Source: Hyphomicrobiaceae bacterium
Lineage (GTDB): Bacteria; Pseudomonadota; Alphaproteobacteria; Rhizobiales; Hyphomicrobiaceae
NCBI GenBank assembly: GCA_020442165.1
Contig: JAGRKV010000051.1
Span: 558,001 to 622,000, forward strand
Direction of reading: 5' to 3'
DNA length: 64,000 nt
The position numbers were made by a program, and so were the translations under genes. The first letter of the stretch is position 1. Each line of letters starts with the position of its first letter. Shown here piece after piece: positions 1 through 8,377 of this stretch. The notes beneath the pieces are model-generated. The model did no database searches and was not told where the DNA came from. It saw nothing but the letters and a program-made list of their open reading frames with translations.

Positions 1-195
1 TGCCGGGCGCTCCGCCTCCCTATTAGCCTCGCGGAGAAAGCGCGGGTTTAGTGGGTGTGCGGCAGGTTTGCAAGGATTTTGGAACAATAGGCCGGGGCCT
101 TGAGGACCGGCGGTGAAAATTCCATTGCCTGGATTAAGCGTGGTGACGGTGGGGGCCGTGCTCGGGTGACGGCAGGCGGATGGCCAGCAGGCAGG

Positions 196-402
196 TCAGG
201 CGATGATGTCAGGCAGGAGCTGATCCTCGATCACTGTGATCTGATCCTTCAAGGCGAGCTTCTTCTTTTTTAAGCGCTTGATATGCAACTGGTCAGCGCT
301 GCCGGTCGATTCCATAGCGATGATCTCGTCGTCCAGGCCGCGGTGCTCGGCACGCAGGTTGGCGAGCTTGTCACGGAGCTCCTTTTCATTTCGACGCTGC
401 AT
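196..402 (-). CDS. DUF465 / YdcH-family small protein
   Basis: A 68-residue, highly charged protein that is almost entirely predicted alpha-helical coiled coil, with repeated Leu/Ile spacing and the family-typical basic run IKRLKKKKLALKDQI in the second half. This matches the YdcH/DUF465 family, short cytosolic proteins common in alphaproteobacteria whose molecular role is not established. Length is normal for the family. The start follows a purine-rich stretch (CTGGAAAAC). A second member of the same family lies at 913-1101 in the opposite orientation. No operon partner is visible on either side. Confidence 0.85.
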   Translation of the reverse strand: MQRRNEKELRDKLANLRAEHRGLDDEIIAMESTGSADQLHIKRLKKKKLALKDQITVIEDQLLPDIIA

Positions 403-912
403 GTTTTCCAGGTCCGATCCCGCTCGCGGAACTACGAATAGACTATTTGCTGCTGGCTGCCGTACCGCAGCCGTTAGCTAGTGCTTGAAGTCATGAGCAA
501 GCCCCTGCGCGACCTGGCTTTCTCGACTGACATTCGGCTGCTTCACCGCAAGTCCCAGATGGGCAGCAAGTGCAGTGCCGCTATACGCATGCCAACAGCC
601 AACGTGCGCCCTGCCCTCGTCCCCGCTCAGAGAACAGAGCCGACCGTTTGGCGCAACGCAGACCTTCTTCCCAGGAATATCTGTCTGTTTTGCGCGGCTG
701 GCAAGTGTTCGCGACAAGTGATGATGAGCGATTTTTTGCTAGGAGGCACTTAGGTTTCCTGGAAAATGCCGTTGCGTACAATTGAAACGACATTGAACCA
801 GACGCACCAAGGGTTGGGTAACTGTTCAGGTCCTGCGGGCGCGGGTTTCGTAGACAATCCGTCGCCGATCTGTCACACTACAAGGGTGTGTTAAACTTCA
901 ACGGAGGGCCTG
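403..912. other. Intergenic region without a supported gene
   Basis: About 510 bases between the two DUF465 genes. Several overlapping frames are open here, but none has a good ribosome binding site, a recognisable domain or coherent codon usage. The frame on the minus strand at 478-717 ends in the peptide VAQGLAHDFKH, faintly like a histidine kinase H-box, but nothing around it supports a kinase remnant. The last 60 bases hold the promoter and leader of the downstream DUF465 gene. Confidence 0.5.
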
Positions 913-1101
913 ATGTCGCTATCCGCTCATCTTGCAGAGTTGACTGAAAAGCACAAATCATTGGCACGTAAGATCGAGGAAGAAACCTCAAGGCTAGGGT
1001 CTGATGATCTCGAGATCCGGCGGATGAAGCAGGAAAAGTTGAGGCTGAAGGAACAGATCGCTCGCCTCTCAGATGATAGTCACATGGCGGCGCGTCACTG
1101 A
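913..1101 (+). CDS. DUF465 / YdcH-family small protein (second copy)
   Basis: A 62-residue charged helical protein, N-terminus MSLSAHLAELTEKHKSLARK, with the DUF465 pattern of two short helices and the basic motif RRMKQEKLRLKEQI. The start is well supported by GGAGGG six bases before the ATG. It is a paralogue of the protein at 196-402, with only moderate identity. Its last codons overlap the 3' end of the convergent GH3 gene by 7 bases. The function of the family is unknown; cytosolic. Confidence 0.85.
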   Translation: MSLSAHLAELTEKHKSLARKIEEETSRLGSDDLEIRRMKQEKLRLKEQIARLSDDSHMAARH

Positions 1102-2717
1102 CGCGCTGTTTTTGTTTTTGCGGCAGCAGTATTGGCTGCGTCGTCTGCCGTTGCCGGAGGAGATCTGTTCATCTCCTTCGCAGCGGTTTCTAGACGCTTA
1201 TGGCTCAGCTTCAATTTTTCAGGATCGAGTTCTCCGCGCTCGTCGGCAAGGATGAGCGAATACAAAACGTCGTAAACTTGGCCACCGTCACTACCAACGA
1301 GCACTAGGTCGGCTCCGGCATTGAGAGCGTCGATCGCAGCCTGGGCCATGCCTCCGTTATAGCGCCGTACAATTGCTCCCATCGCCAAGTCGTCGGTGAC
1401 GATGACGCCGTTGAACTTCCATGTTTCCCGCAGCAGGTTCTGTATGATCTTCGGTGACGTCGATGCCGGCTTGTCATTGTCGATGCCTGACAGCTGCGCG
1501 TGAGAGATCATCAGGAACGCCGGGCTGTTTGAAAGGATCTGGCGAAACGGAATCCAATCGGTCTTTTCCAGGATTTCGGTCGATACCTTCAGGTGGCCGC
1601 TGGTGATGTGGGTGTCGGTTAGTACACGGCCAAGACCGGGGAAATGCTTCAGCGTGCAATAGATCCCGGATTTGGCGAGGGCCTCGCAATAGGTCTTTGC
1701 GACTTCGGTGACGATGGCGGGATCGTCCGAAATTGCGCGGTAACGGATCTTGGTGAACTTGTCGGCGGACGAGCGGACATTGTGATTGAGATCGGCCACG
1801 GGTGCGAAATTCAAATTGATACCGATGCTGGAAAGGTCGGCGGCCTGTTTCTCAGCAAATGTCTCGGTGGCTTTGTGGCGCTCCTCAGTGGTTTTCGACG
1901 CACCGATGATGCGCGGCAGCGCGCGCTGATAGGGCAGGGGAGGCGACAGGCGCGAAACACTGCCGCCTTCCTGGTCGGTCGAGATCCAGAACGTGTTTTG
2001 ACCGGCTTCGACCGCCAGTTTGCGATATTCGGCCAACTCGGCAGCAAGTTTGGGCTTGTTGCGGCCGCGAGCGTTGCGGGCGGTGACGAAGATGCCGCCG
2101 ACGGCACCGCGCTCCAACAGCGGCTTCAAGTCCCCGCTTGCGTGATAACCGGTGATGACGTGGCGTCCGATCCGTTGGAGCACCTCGGGCGGGGCCGCCA
2201 GGACGGCAGCTTTCTTCTCGTTGAGAGTTAGGGGCTTGCCTTCAGTTTTGGGATCGGGCGGCTGTAGACCCTGGGCGGTCGTATTTTGTGTCGCTTCGTG
2301 CTTGGCCGTCTTGCTGTCCTTGGCTTTAGGAATCGTACGCATGCGTGCCCGCTCAAGGGCCTCGCGCCTGGTGCGATGAACCTCTTTTATGGATTTTTTT
2401 GAGGATTTGGCCTCGGCCGGGCTGGCAGACAGAGGGGCTACTTCGATTGGCAGATAGCCCGTTATTGCAATGAGGCTGAAAGATACGATGGTCAGCGCAG
2501 CTTTGCAGCTGCGGCGCGTGGTGGCTGCTGTAGGTTCGATTTGGCGGCGAACGAAATTCCACCGTGTGGTAGTGCGCGTTCGTGTGATGGTTGCCGAGGC
2601 CGTCATATCTTCCTGCATTTTGCGATCGCCACGGTCCATGTTGGGGCCGCCATTTGACCGATTTGGGCCGCTCAAGTCGCGAATGCGGGCACCAGAACGG
2701 CTTGCCGCTGGTTTCAT
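1095..2717 (-). CDS. Membrane-anchored GH3 beta-N-acetylhexosaminidase-like protein (NagZ-like)
   Basis: Glycoside hydrolase family 3 protein of up to 540 residues. After a basic N-terminus, a hydrophobic segment around residues 72-95 (VSFSLIAITGYLPIEV) should act as signal anchor. A low-complexity Lys/Thr linker follows, then the GH3 barrel from about residue 180 to 510. Seen motifs: STDQEGGSVSRL, KHFPGLGRVLTDTH (the Asp/His dyad of NagZ enzymes is kept as D-T-H) and VTDDLAMGAI, whose Asp is the expected nucleophile. The usual GHG after KHFP is GLG here. By family it should cleave N-acetylglucosaminyl-anhydromuropeptides or related beta-glycosides, but the anchor implies action outside the cytoplasm, unlike classical NagZ. 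The start is uncertain: ATGs at 2639, 2618 and 2606 are alternatives, the last preceded by AGGAAG. Confidence 0.8.
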   Translation of the reverse strand: MKPAASRSGARIRDLSGPNRSNGGPNMDRGDRKMQEDMTASATITRTRTTTRWNFVRRQIEPTAATTRRSCKAALTIVSFSLIAITGYLPIEVAPLSASPAEAKSSKKSIKEVHRTRREALERARMRTIPKAKDSKTAKHEATQNTTAQGLQPPDPKTEGKPLTLNEKKAAVLAAPPEVLQRIGRHVITGYHASGDLKPLLERGAVGGIFVTARNARGRNKPKLAAELAEYRKLAVEAGQNTFWISTDQEGGSVSRLSPPLPYQRALPRIIGASKTTEERHKATETFAEKQAADLSSIGINLNFAPVADLNHNVRSSADKFTKIRYRAISDDPAIVTEVAKTYCEALAKSGIYCTLKHFPGLGRVLTDTHITSGHLKVSTEILEKTDWIPFRQILSNSPAFLMISHAQLSGIDNDKPASTSPKIIQNLLRETWKFNGVIVTDDLAMGAIVRRYNGGMAQAAIDALNAGADLVLVGSDGGQVYDVLYSLILADERGELDPEKLKLSHKRLETAAKEMNRSPPATADDAANTAAAKTKTARQ

Positions 2718-2925
2718 AGCACGGCTGCAAGCGCCGTAGCGGGATCATCTGCCCGCGTGGTTTCAGGCGCTGGCGTTAACCCATCAGGCCAAGCTGACGG
2801 GACATTGCGGCACGCATAAGCAACGCAAAGTTGGCTGGCATCGGGCATCTTGTGCAGGCGTGCCGGGTAACGTCCGCCGACCGGGTGCAAGCTGACGGGA
2901 GGCGGGCTTTTGCCGGGTGCGTGCT

Positions 2926-4554
2926 TCACACGTCTTCGGCAAGCTCGCGGAGCTTGAATTTCTGGATCTTGCCCGTGGAGGTTTTGGGAATCTCCGTGAA
3001 TACGACGTGCCGGGGAACCTTGTAGCGGGCCAAGTGCTCCTGGCAGTGGGCAATAAGGGCCTCGCCAGTCGATTCCGCTCCAGGTTTCAGTTCCACGAAC
3101 GCGCAGGGCGTTTCGCCCCATTTTTCGTCAGGTTTGGCAACGACGGCGCAGTGGGCAACGGCTGGATGCTTATAGAGGACATCTTCGACCTCTATCGATG
3201 AGATGTTCTCGCCGCCTGAGATGATGATGTCCTTCGAGCGGTCCTTGAGCTGGATGTAGCCGTCGGGGTGCATGACGCCCAGATCGCCTGAATGGAACCA
3301 CCCGCCCGCAAAGGCCTCATCGGTGGCCTTGGGGTTTTTCAAATAGCCCTTCATAACGATGTTGCCGCGGAACATGACCTCGCCAAGCGTTTCGCCGTCG
3401 GCGGGAACGGGGATCATCGTCGTCGGGTCCATGACGGTGAGATCCTCAAGCGCAGTGTAACGGACACCCTGGCGCGCGCGCTTGGTCACGTTCTGGTCCT
3501 TGGGCAAGTCGTCCCAAACATCGCGCCACTCGTTGAGGACAGCTGGCCCATATGTTTCGGTCAGCCCGTAAAGGTGGGTCAGGGCGAAGCCGGCTTCCTG
3601 CATGCGCGCCAGAACGGCTTCAGGGGGAGGGGCTGCGGCATGAGAGAACGCGACAGTGTGCGTGATCTCTCGCCGCTCCTCGGGCGTTGCATTGAGAAGC
3701 ACGGACATGACGATGGGCGCACCGCACAGGTGCGTGACCTTGTGGTCAACGATGGCGTCATACATCGCCTTGGCGCGCACCCAGCGAAGGCAGACATGCG
3801 TGCCGCCGACGGTTGCGACCGACCAGGGGAAGCACCAGCCATTGCAGTGGAACATGGGCAGCGTCCACAGGTAGACCGGATGGCGCTGCATGCCCGTGGC
3901 GATGGTATTGGCGTAGCACATGAGGGCGGCGCCGCGATGATGGTAGACCACGCCCTTGGGATTGCCGGTCGTGCCTGAGGTGTAGTTCAGCGAGATGGCG
4001 TCCCACTCGTCGTCCGGCATGCGCCAGGCAAATTCCGGGTCGCCCGCACTCACGAACTCCTCGTAGTCGAGGTAGGAAAGGCGCTCGTTTTCCTGCGGGA
4101 ACTCGGGATCGTCGTAGTCGATCAGCAACGGCTCGACCTTGGCGAGCGTCAGGGCTTCCTTGATGACGGGTGCAAACTCGCGGTCGTAGATCAAAACCTT
4201 GGAGTTTGCGTGATCGAGCTGAAACGCGATGATGGCCGCGTCGAGCCGCGTGTTCAGCGAATGCAGTACGGCGCCGGTCATCGGAACGCCGACGTGGGCT
4301 TCCAGCATCGGCGGAGTGTTGGAGAGCATGACCGAAACGGTGTCGCCCTTGGCGATGTAGCGCTGGGCCAGCGCAGAGGCGAGCTGGCGGCTGCGTGAGA
4401 AATATTCGGCGTAGGTCAAACGGCTGTTGCCGTGGATCACTGCAACCGTGTCCGGGTAAACGGCAGCTGAGCGAGCGACAATGGAAAGCGGCGTCAGGGG
4501 CAGGTGATTGGCGGCTGTCTTGTCGAGATTTTGGTCGTAGGGATGAGATGCCAT
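2926..4554 (-). CDS. Acyl-CoA synthetase (AMP-forming, DmdB/fatty-acyl-CoA ligase type)
   Basis: ANL-superfamily ligase of 542 residues, activating a carboxylic acid with ATP and CoA through an acyl-adenylate. Motifs seen: the P-loop-like LNYTSGTTGNPKGVVYHHRG, the adenine-binding LYGLTETYGP, the GWFHSGDLGVMHPDGYI hinge region, and the C-terminal PKTSTGKIQKFKLRE with the catalytic Lys. Sequence style matches the group annotated as medium/long-chain acyl-CoA or 3-methylmercaptopropionyl-CoA ligases (DmdB), so the acid substrate cannot be assigned. I take the ATG at 4554 (protein beginning MASHPYDQNLDKTAANHLPL), since the family begins there; an upstream ATG at 4590 would add 12 residues. It stands alone, with no beta-oxidation genes beside it. 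Confidence 0.85.
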   Translation of the reverse strand: MASHPYDQNLDKTAANHLPLTPLSIVARSAAVYPDTVAVIHGNSRLTYAEYFSRSRQLASALAQRYIAKGDTVSVMLSNTPPMLEAHVGVPMTGAVLHSLNTRLDAAIIAFQLDHANSKVLIYDREFAPVIKEALTLAKVEPLLIDYDDPEFPQENERLSYLDYEEFVSAGDPEFAWRMPDDEWDAISLNYTSGTTGNPKGVVYHHRGAALMCYANTIATGMQRHPVYLWTLPMFHCNGWCFPWSVATVGGTHVCLRWVRAKAMYDAIVDHKVTHLCGAPIVMSVLLNATPEERREITHTVAFSHAAAPPPEAVLARMQEAGFALTHLYGLTETYGPAVLNEWRDVWDDLPKDQNVTKRARQGVRYTALEDLTVMDPTTMIPVPADGETLGEVMFRGNIVMKGYLKNPKATDEAFAGGWFHSGDLGVMHPDGYIQLKDRSKDIIISGGENISSIEVEDVLYKHPAVAHCAVVAKPDEKWGETPCAFVELKPGAESTGEALIAHCQEHLARYKVPRHVVFTEIPKTSTGKIQKFKLRELAEDV

Positions 4555-4712
4555 GGCATGCCAACTTGAACTCAATGCTTCGATCCTCATGCGAAGCTAG
4601 CGGGTTGCTGATTTCTCGGCAATTAGCATCGCGTTGAACGAGGTTTTTTGTGCGATTTGCAATGAACGGTGCGCAAGTATGGTCGCCGCTTTTCGTTTAA
4701 TGCGACTGCGTG

Positions 4713-4758
4713 TATAGTGTTTTCATAGGATGTTACGTATTCCAGTGCTGCTGGAGGG
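4713..4758 (+). promoter_or_regulatory. Putative promoter and ribosome binding site of the 26-residue peptide gene
   Basis: A sigma-70-like -10 element TATAGT lies at 4713-4718, about 45 bases before the small ORF at 4763; the matching -35 region 17 bases upstream is weak. A ribosome binding site CTGGAGGG at 4751-4758 sits four bases before the ATG. Together with the terminator at 4933-4960 it would define a transcript of about 235 bases. Confidence 0.4.
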
Positions 4759-4762
4759 CATC

Positions 4763-4843
4763 ATGACAGAGGCTGGCAAGGAAGAAGTCGCGCTTTGGGT
4801 CGTACTGGTGCTTGTGCTGTCGCTGCCATGGGTGGTGCTGTAA
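4763..4843 (+). CDS. Candidate 26-residue single-span membrane peptide
   Basis: A small open frame with a good ribosome binding site (GGAGG, ATG). The predicted peptide starts with a short acidic/basic segment MTEAGKEEVALW, followed by about 14 strongly hydrophobic residues (VVLVLVLSLPWVVL), and stops directly after the hydrophobic run. This is the architecture of a bacterial one-pass membrane microprotein. A -10 element lies upstream and a strong intrinsic terminator downstream, so the ORF sits in its own transcription unit. It is not CydX, which is found elsewhere in this window. I do not recognise a family. The alternative is that the transcript is a small RNA and the frame is fortuitous. 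Confidence 0.5.
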   Translation: MTEAGKEEVALWVVLVLVLSLPWVVL

Positions 4844-4932
4844 CTGGGCAAACTGATTTGACCGGTGCTGGCGACTGAGCCTGAGCTGCGGGCAATGCGG
4901 TCGGGCGACAATTCGGTGATGGTGGAGTTTCG

Positions 4933-4960
4933 CCCCGTACATTTTCATGTGCGGGGTTTG
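4933..4960 (+). terminator. Intrinsic terminator
   Basis: A 10-base-pair stem CCCCGTACAT / ATGTGCGGGG (one G-U pair) with a TTTC loop, followed by TTTGTTG. It lies about 90 bases after the stop of the 26-residue ORF and ends that transcript on the plus strand. Confidence 0.65.
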
Positions 4961-5131
4961 TTGTGTGCGCCGGGCTTGCCGCGCGTGCGATGCCTGTGGT
5001 TTGACGCAGGGCTTTTGTCTGCCATGCCCGTGCGGCTGCTCGCCCGATGCCTTCGGGCTATTTCTTTGGCAGTGCAGCATGCCGTATTTGAAATGCATGA
5101 CTTGAATTGCACGGCTTGAAGCCTGGGCCGG

Positions 5132-5896
5132 TCAACCGGCGAACCAGATGGCGTGGATTCCGTCGAAAATAAGCTTCAGCGAGATTACGAACAGCGAGGC
5201 ATATGCGATGCGGTAGAAGGGGCCTTGATTGATGCGCCGCGTCAGCCACACGCCCGCAAGCAATGCAAGTGGGGCCAGCGGCAGCAGTACAACCGTTGTC
5301 TTGAGATTGGCGGTGTTGAACTGCCCCAAGGCATAATAGGGAATGAGCTTCACCAGATTGATCGTGGTGAAAAAGACGACGGCGGTAGCCGCCAGTGCGG
5401 TGCTGGGCAGTCGTTGGGGTAGCATGTAGACGTTGAACGGCGGGGCGCCGGTGTGGCTTACGAAACTGGTGAAGCCCGCCACCATTCCCCAGAACGTGCC
5501 GCGAAGCCGGTCGGGCTGCTGGGGAGCGCGCTTTTCGCCGCCAGAGCGCCAATAGTTTATGGTGAAGGCGGCGCCTATTATGCCAATTATCAGTCTGACG
5601 TGGCCCTCGGTGACATAGGCAGCCGTAGCCCAGCCCAGGGCCACCCCGGCGATTGCGGCGGGCAGCAGGATCGCCAGATTGGCCCAGTGGAAGTCACGCC
5701 GGTAAGCAAAGAGCCCCACCAGGTCCATGATGTTCAATATCGGCAGCATGATGCCGGCAGCCTGGACCGGTGGAATGGTGAGGCTCATCAGCGGGACGGC
5801 AAGTCCGCCCGCAGCTCCGAGAAAACCGCCCTTGGCGAGCCCGGTCAGGATGATCGCGGGAATAGCCGCCGCATAAAACCACGGATCGGAAATCAT
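5132..5896 (-). CDS. TauE/SafE family sulfite/organosulfonate-type permease
   Basis: A 254-residue integral membrane protein with about eight hydrophobic segments. The N-terminal repeat contains the family-typical LTGLAKGGFLGAAGGLAVPL and a second Gly-rich repeat appears near residue 130 (MVAGFTSFVSHTGAPPFNVY), both characteristic of the TauE/SafE (TSUP) family. Members export or import sulfite, sulfoacetate or other small anions across the inner membrane. The start ATG at 5896 has GAGG about ten bases before it. It stands between an acyl-CoA synthetase and divergent prpE with no sulfur gene directly beside it, so the substrate is not predictable. Confidence 0.85.
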   Translation of the reverse strand: MISDPWFYAAAIPAIILTGLAKGGFLGAAGGLAVPLMSLTIPPVQAAGIMLPILNIMDLVGLFAYRRDFHWANLAILLPAAIAGVALGWATAAYVTEGHVRLIIGIIGAAFTINYWRSGGEKRAPQQPDRLRGTFWGMVAGFTSFVSHTGAPPFNVYMLPQRLPSTALAATAVVFFTTINLVKLIPYYALGQFNTANLKTTVVLLPLAPLALLAGVWLTRRINQGPFYRIAYASLFVISLKLIFDGIHAIWFAG

Positions 5897-6108
5897 ATTG
5901 GACTGCCTCGGGCTGCCTCTTTGGGGGCGGAACGTTGTATCGCGTGCCCTGAGACCATCATTGGCAGCAGAGGGCCTTGGAATGATGCGGAATGGTGCGA
6001 CACATAGCCGAAACTCCTATGCACCGGCTATTGCCACCGGGGCCGGTCGGGTGCTGATTAGAGGCAATGATAATCACACAAACTTTCAAGTCTTAGGAGG
6101 ATGCCGCG

Positions 6109-8022
6109 ATGAGTCGATATGCCGAAGTCTACGACCGTTGGCTCAAGGACCCTGAGGGTTTCTGGGCGGAAGCGGCCCGGGACATCAGCTGGTACAAGCT
6201 TTGGGACAAGGTGATCGATCCTTATGCAGGTCAGTACGGCCGCTGGTTTGAAGGGGCGGAGTGCAATACCGCCTACAACTGCCTCGACCGGCATGTCGAG
6301 GCTGGCCGGGGAGACCAGAAGGCGCTCATCTACGACAGCCCGGTAACGCAGACACAGCGCAGCTATACCTACGCCGAGCTTACCAACGAAGTGGCCACGA
6401 TCTCAGCGATCCTGACCGATCTGGGTGTGGGAAAGGGCGACCGCGTCCTCATCTACATGCCGATGATCGCGGAAGCGGTGATGGCGATGCTGGCTTGCGC
6501 GCGCATCGGCGCGGTTCACTCGGTGGTGTTCGGCGGGTTCGCGTCAAGCGAACTCGCGACGCGCATCAACGATGCGAAGCCCGTGGCTGTGCTGTCGGCG
6601 TCATGCGGTATCGAGACGGCGCGTGTCATTCCCTACAAGCCGCTGTTGGACAAGGCGATCGAGCTATCCGAGCACAAGCCTTCAGCGTGCCTGATCCTGC
6701 AGCGGCCCCAGGCGGAGGCAACGCTTATTGCCGGGCGCGATCATGACTGGGCGCAGTTGGTCGCGGCGGCAAAAGCAGTTGGGCGCAAATCGGGATGCGT
6801 GCCGGTGGCTGCAACCGATCCGCTCTACATCCTTTATACGTCCGGGACGACGGGGCAGCCCAAGGGTGTGCTGCGCGACAACGGCGGCCACATGGTCGCG
6901 CTGAAGTGGACGATGCCGAATCTCTACGACATCAAGCCGGGCGAAGTCTTCTGGGCCGCATCGGATGTGGGCTGGGTCGTTGGCCACTCCTATATCTGCT
7001 ATGGGCCGTTGCTGCACGGCGCGACGACGGTCGTCTATGAAGGCAAGCCGGTTGGTACGCCGGATGCGGGCGCTTTCTGGCGGATGATCTCCGAACACAA
7101 GATCTCAGTCTTGTTCACGGCGCCGACGGCCTTCCGCGCGATCAAGAAGGAAGATCCGAACGGTGAATTCATCGGCAAGTACGACATGTCGTGCCTGAGA
7201 ACTCTCTTCCTGGCAGGCGAGCGCGCCGATCCGGAGACGATCAAGTGGGCAGAGGCAAAGCTCAAAGTTCCGGTTGTCGATCACTGGTGGCAGACGGAAA
7301 CGGGTTGGGCCATCGCCGGCAATCCTGTGGGATTAGGTCTGCTTCCGGTCAAGTACGGTTCGCCGACCGTACCGATGCCCGGCTATAAGGTCGATGTGCT
7401 CGACGACAAGGGCAATCCGGTTGGTGCAAACACGAGCGGAACGCTGGCGATAAAGCTGCCGATGCCGCCTGGCTGCCTGCCGACGCTTTGGAACAACGAT
7501 GAGCGCATGCGCAAGAGCTATCTTGCCGACTTCGCTGGCTACTACTCAACGTCGGATGCTGGCTACAAGGACGAGGATGGCTATGTGTACGTGATGGCGC
7601 GCACCGACGATGTCATCAATGTCGCCGGTCATCGTCTGTCGACCGGTCAGATGGAAGAAGTCGTTGCCCAGCACAAGGACGTCGCGGAGTGCGCGGTGAT
7701 TGGCGTTGCGGACCAGATGAAAGGGCAGATGCCCGCTGGATTCGTGGTGCTGAATGCCGGTGTTTCGCGCGATCCCAAGGAGATCGAATCGGAAGTCGTC
7801 AAGCTTGTGCGTGACGTCATCGGTCCGGTGGCGGCCTTCAAGAACGTCATGATCGTCAAACGGTTGCCAAAGACACGCTCGGGCAAGATCCTGCGCGGCA
7901 CCATGCGCCAGATCGCAGATGGTGAATCCTGGAAGATGCCTGCGACAATCGATGATCCGGCCATCATGGGCGAGATCACCGAGGTCATGCAGTCACGCGG
8001 TCTGGCGAGCAATCAGGCGTAG
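6109..8022 (+). CDS. prpE: Propionyl-CoA synthetase
   Basis: A 637-residue AMP-forming acyl-CoA synthetase that converts propionate (with lower activity acetate) to the CoA ester in the cytoplasm. The length and the motif YILYTSGTTGQPKGVLRDNG are those of PrpE rather than Acs. Also visible are DHWWQTETGW, the GYYSTSDAGYKDEDGYVYV hinge and PKTRSGKILRGTMRQIADG with the catalytic, acetylatable Lys. The start is fixed by AGGAGG seven bases before the ATG. It is transcribed alone and followed by a strong terminator; there is no prpBCD here, so propionate probably enters the methylmalonyl-CoA route encoded elsewhere. Confidence 0.92.
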   Translation: MSRYAEVYDRWLKDPEGFWAEAARDISWYKLWDKVIDPYAGQYGRWFEGAECNTAYNCLDRHVEAGRGDQKALIYDSPVTQTQRSYTYAELTNEVATISAILTDLGVGKGDRVLIYMPMIAEAVMAMLACARIGAVHSVVFGGFASSELATRINDAKPVAVLSASCGIETARVIPYKPLLDKAIELSEHKPSACLILQRPQAEATLIAGRDHDWAQLVAAAKAVGRKSGCVPVAATDPLYILYTSGTTGQPKGVLRDNGGHMVALKWTMPNLYDIKPGEVFWAASDVGWVVGHSYICYGPLLHGATTVVYEGKPVGTPDAGAFWRMISEHKISVLFTAPTAFRAIKKEDPNGEFIGKYDMSCLRTLFLAGERADPETIKWAEAKLKVPVVDHWWQTETGWAIAGNPVGLGLLPVKYGSPTVPMPGYKVDVLDDKGNPVGANTSGTLAIKLPMPPGCLPTLWNNDERMRKSYLADFAGYYSTSDAGYKDEDGYVYVMARTDDVINVAGHRLSTGQMEEVVAQHKDVAECAVIGVADQMKGQMPAGFVVLNAGVSRDPKEIESEVVKLVRDVIGPVAAFKNVMIVKRLPKTRSGKILRGTMRQIADGESWKMPATIDDPAIMGEITEVMQSRGLASNQA

Positions 8023-8069
8023 GGAAACCGGGGCCATTGGTTGCCGGCATTGCCGTCGGCATGTGTTGG

Positions 8070-8104
8070 AACCGCCCGGAGCAGCTGCTTCGGGCGGTTT
8101 TCTT
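8070..8104 (+). terminator. Intrinsic terminator after prpE
   Basis: A long, nearly perfect inverted repeat AACCGCCCGGAGCAG / CTGCTTCGGGCGGTT followed by TTCTT, about 50 bases after the prpE stop codon. Confidence 0.8.
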
Positions 8105-8377
8105 GTCCCGGCATGGAATCGGGTCGTGACTTCACCCGCGTTTATCGTGCTTCGAACTGTTATTTGTCAGACATGCCTTGTGTGCCGCGTTGGTTGAGTG
8201 GGTGCCTCCTCATGTCTGACGGCTTCCCTCATTGGCATTCAGGCACTAGGGTGCGATCTCGACAGCGGTTGTGCCGTGCTCACAGCGTGCGGCGGGCTTA
8301 TTGGCGTGCGAGGAATTTTGTGCGCGTCAATTCGCGCTATGCCAGAGGTTGTGACATCTGACTGCCATGAGTGAATA
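8105..8377. other. Gap between prpE terminator and the SDR gene
   Basis: About 270 bases with no convincing reading frame. It must contain the promoter of the following SDR gene, but I see no clear -35/-10 pair. The sequence directly before the SDR start (GAGTGAATA) is a weak ribosome binding site. Confidence 0.4.

Noticed and set aside
1..195. Search for a gene or element at the left edge
   Set aside because: I see no reading frame with a start signal, no clear terminator and no repeat in these bases.
478..717. Possible remnant of a histidine kinase (VAQGLAHDFKH)
   Set aside because: Only one short string resembles an H-box; no other kinase block, no binding site and no flanking remnant support it.
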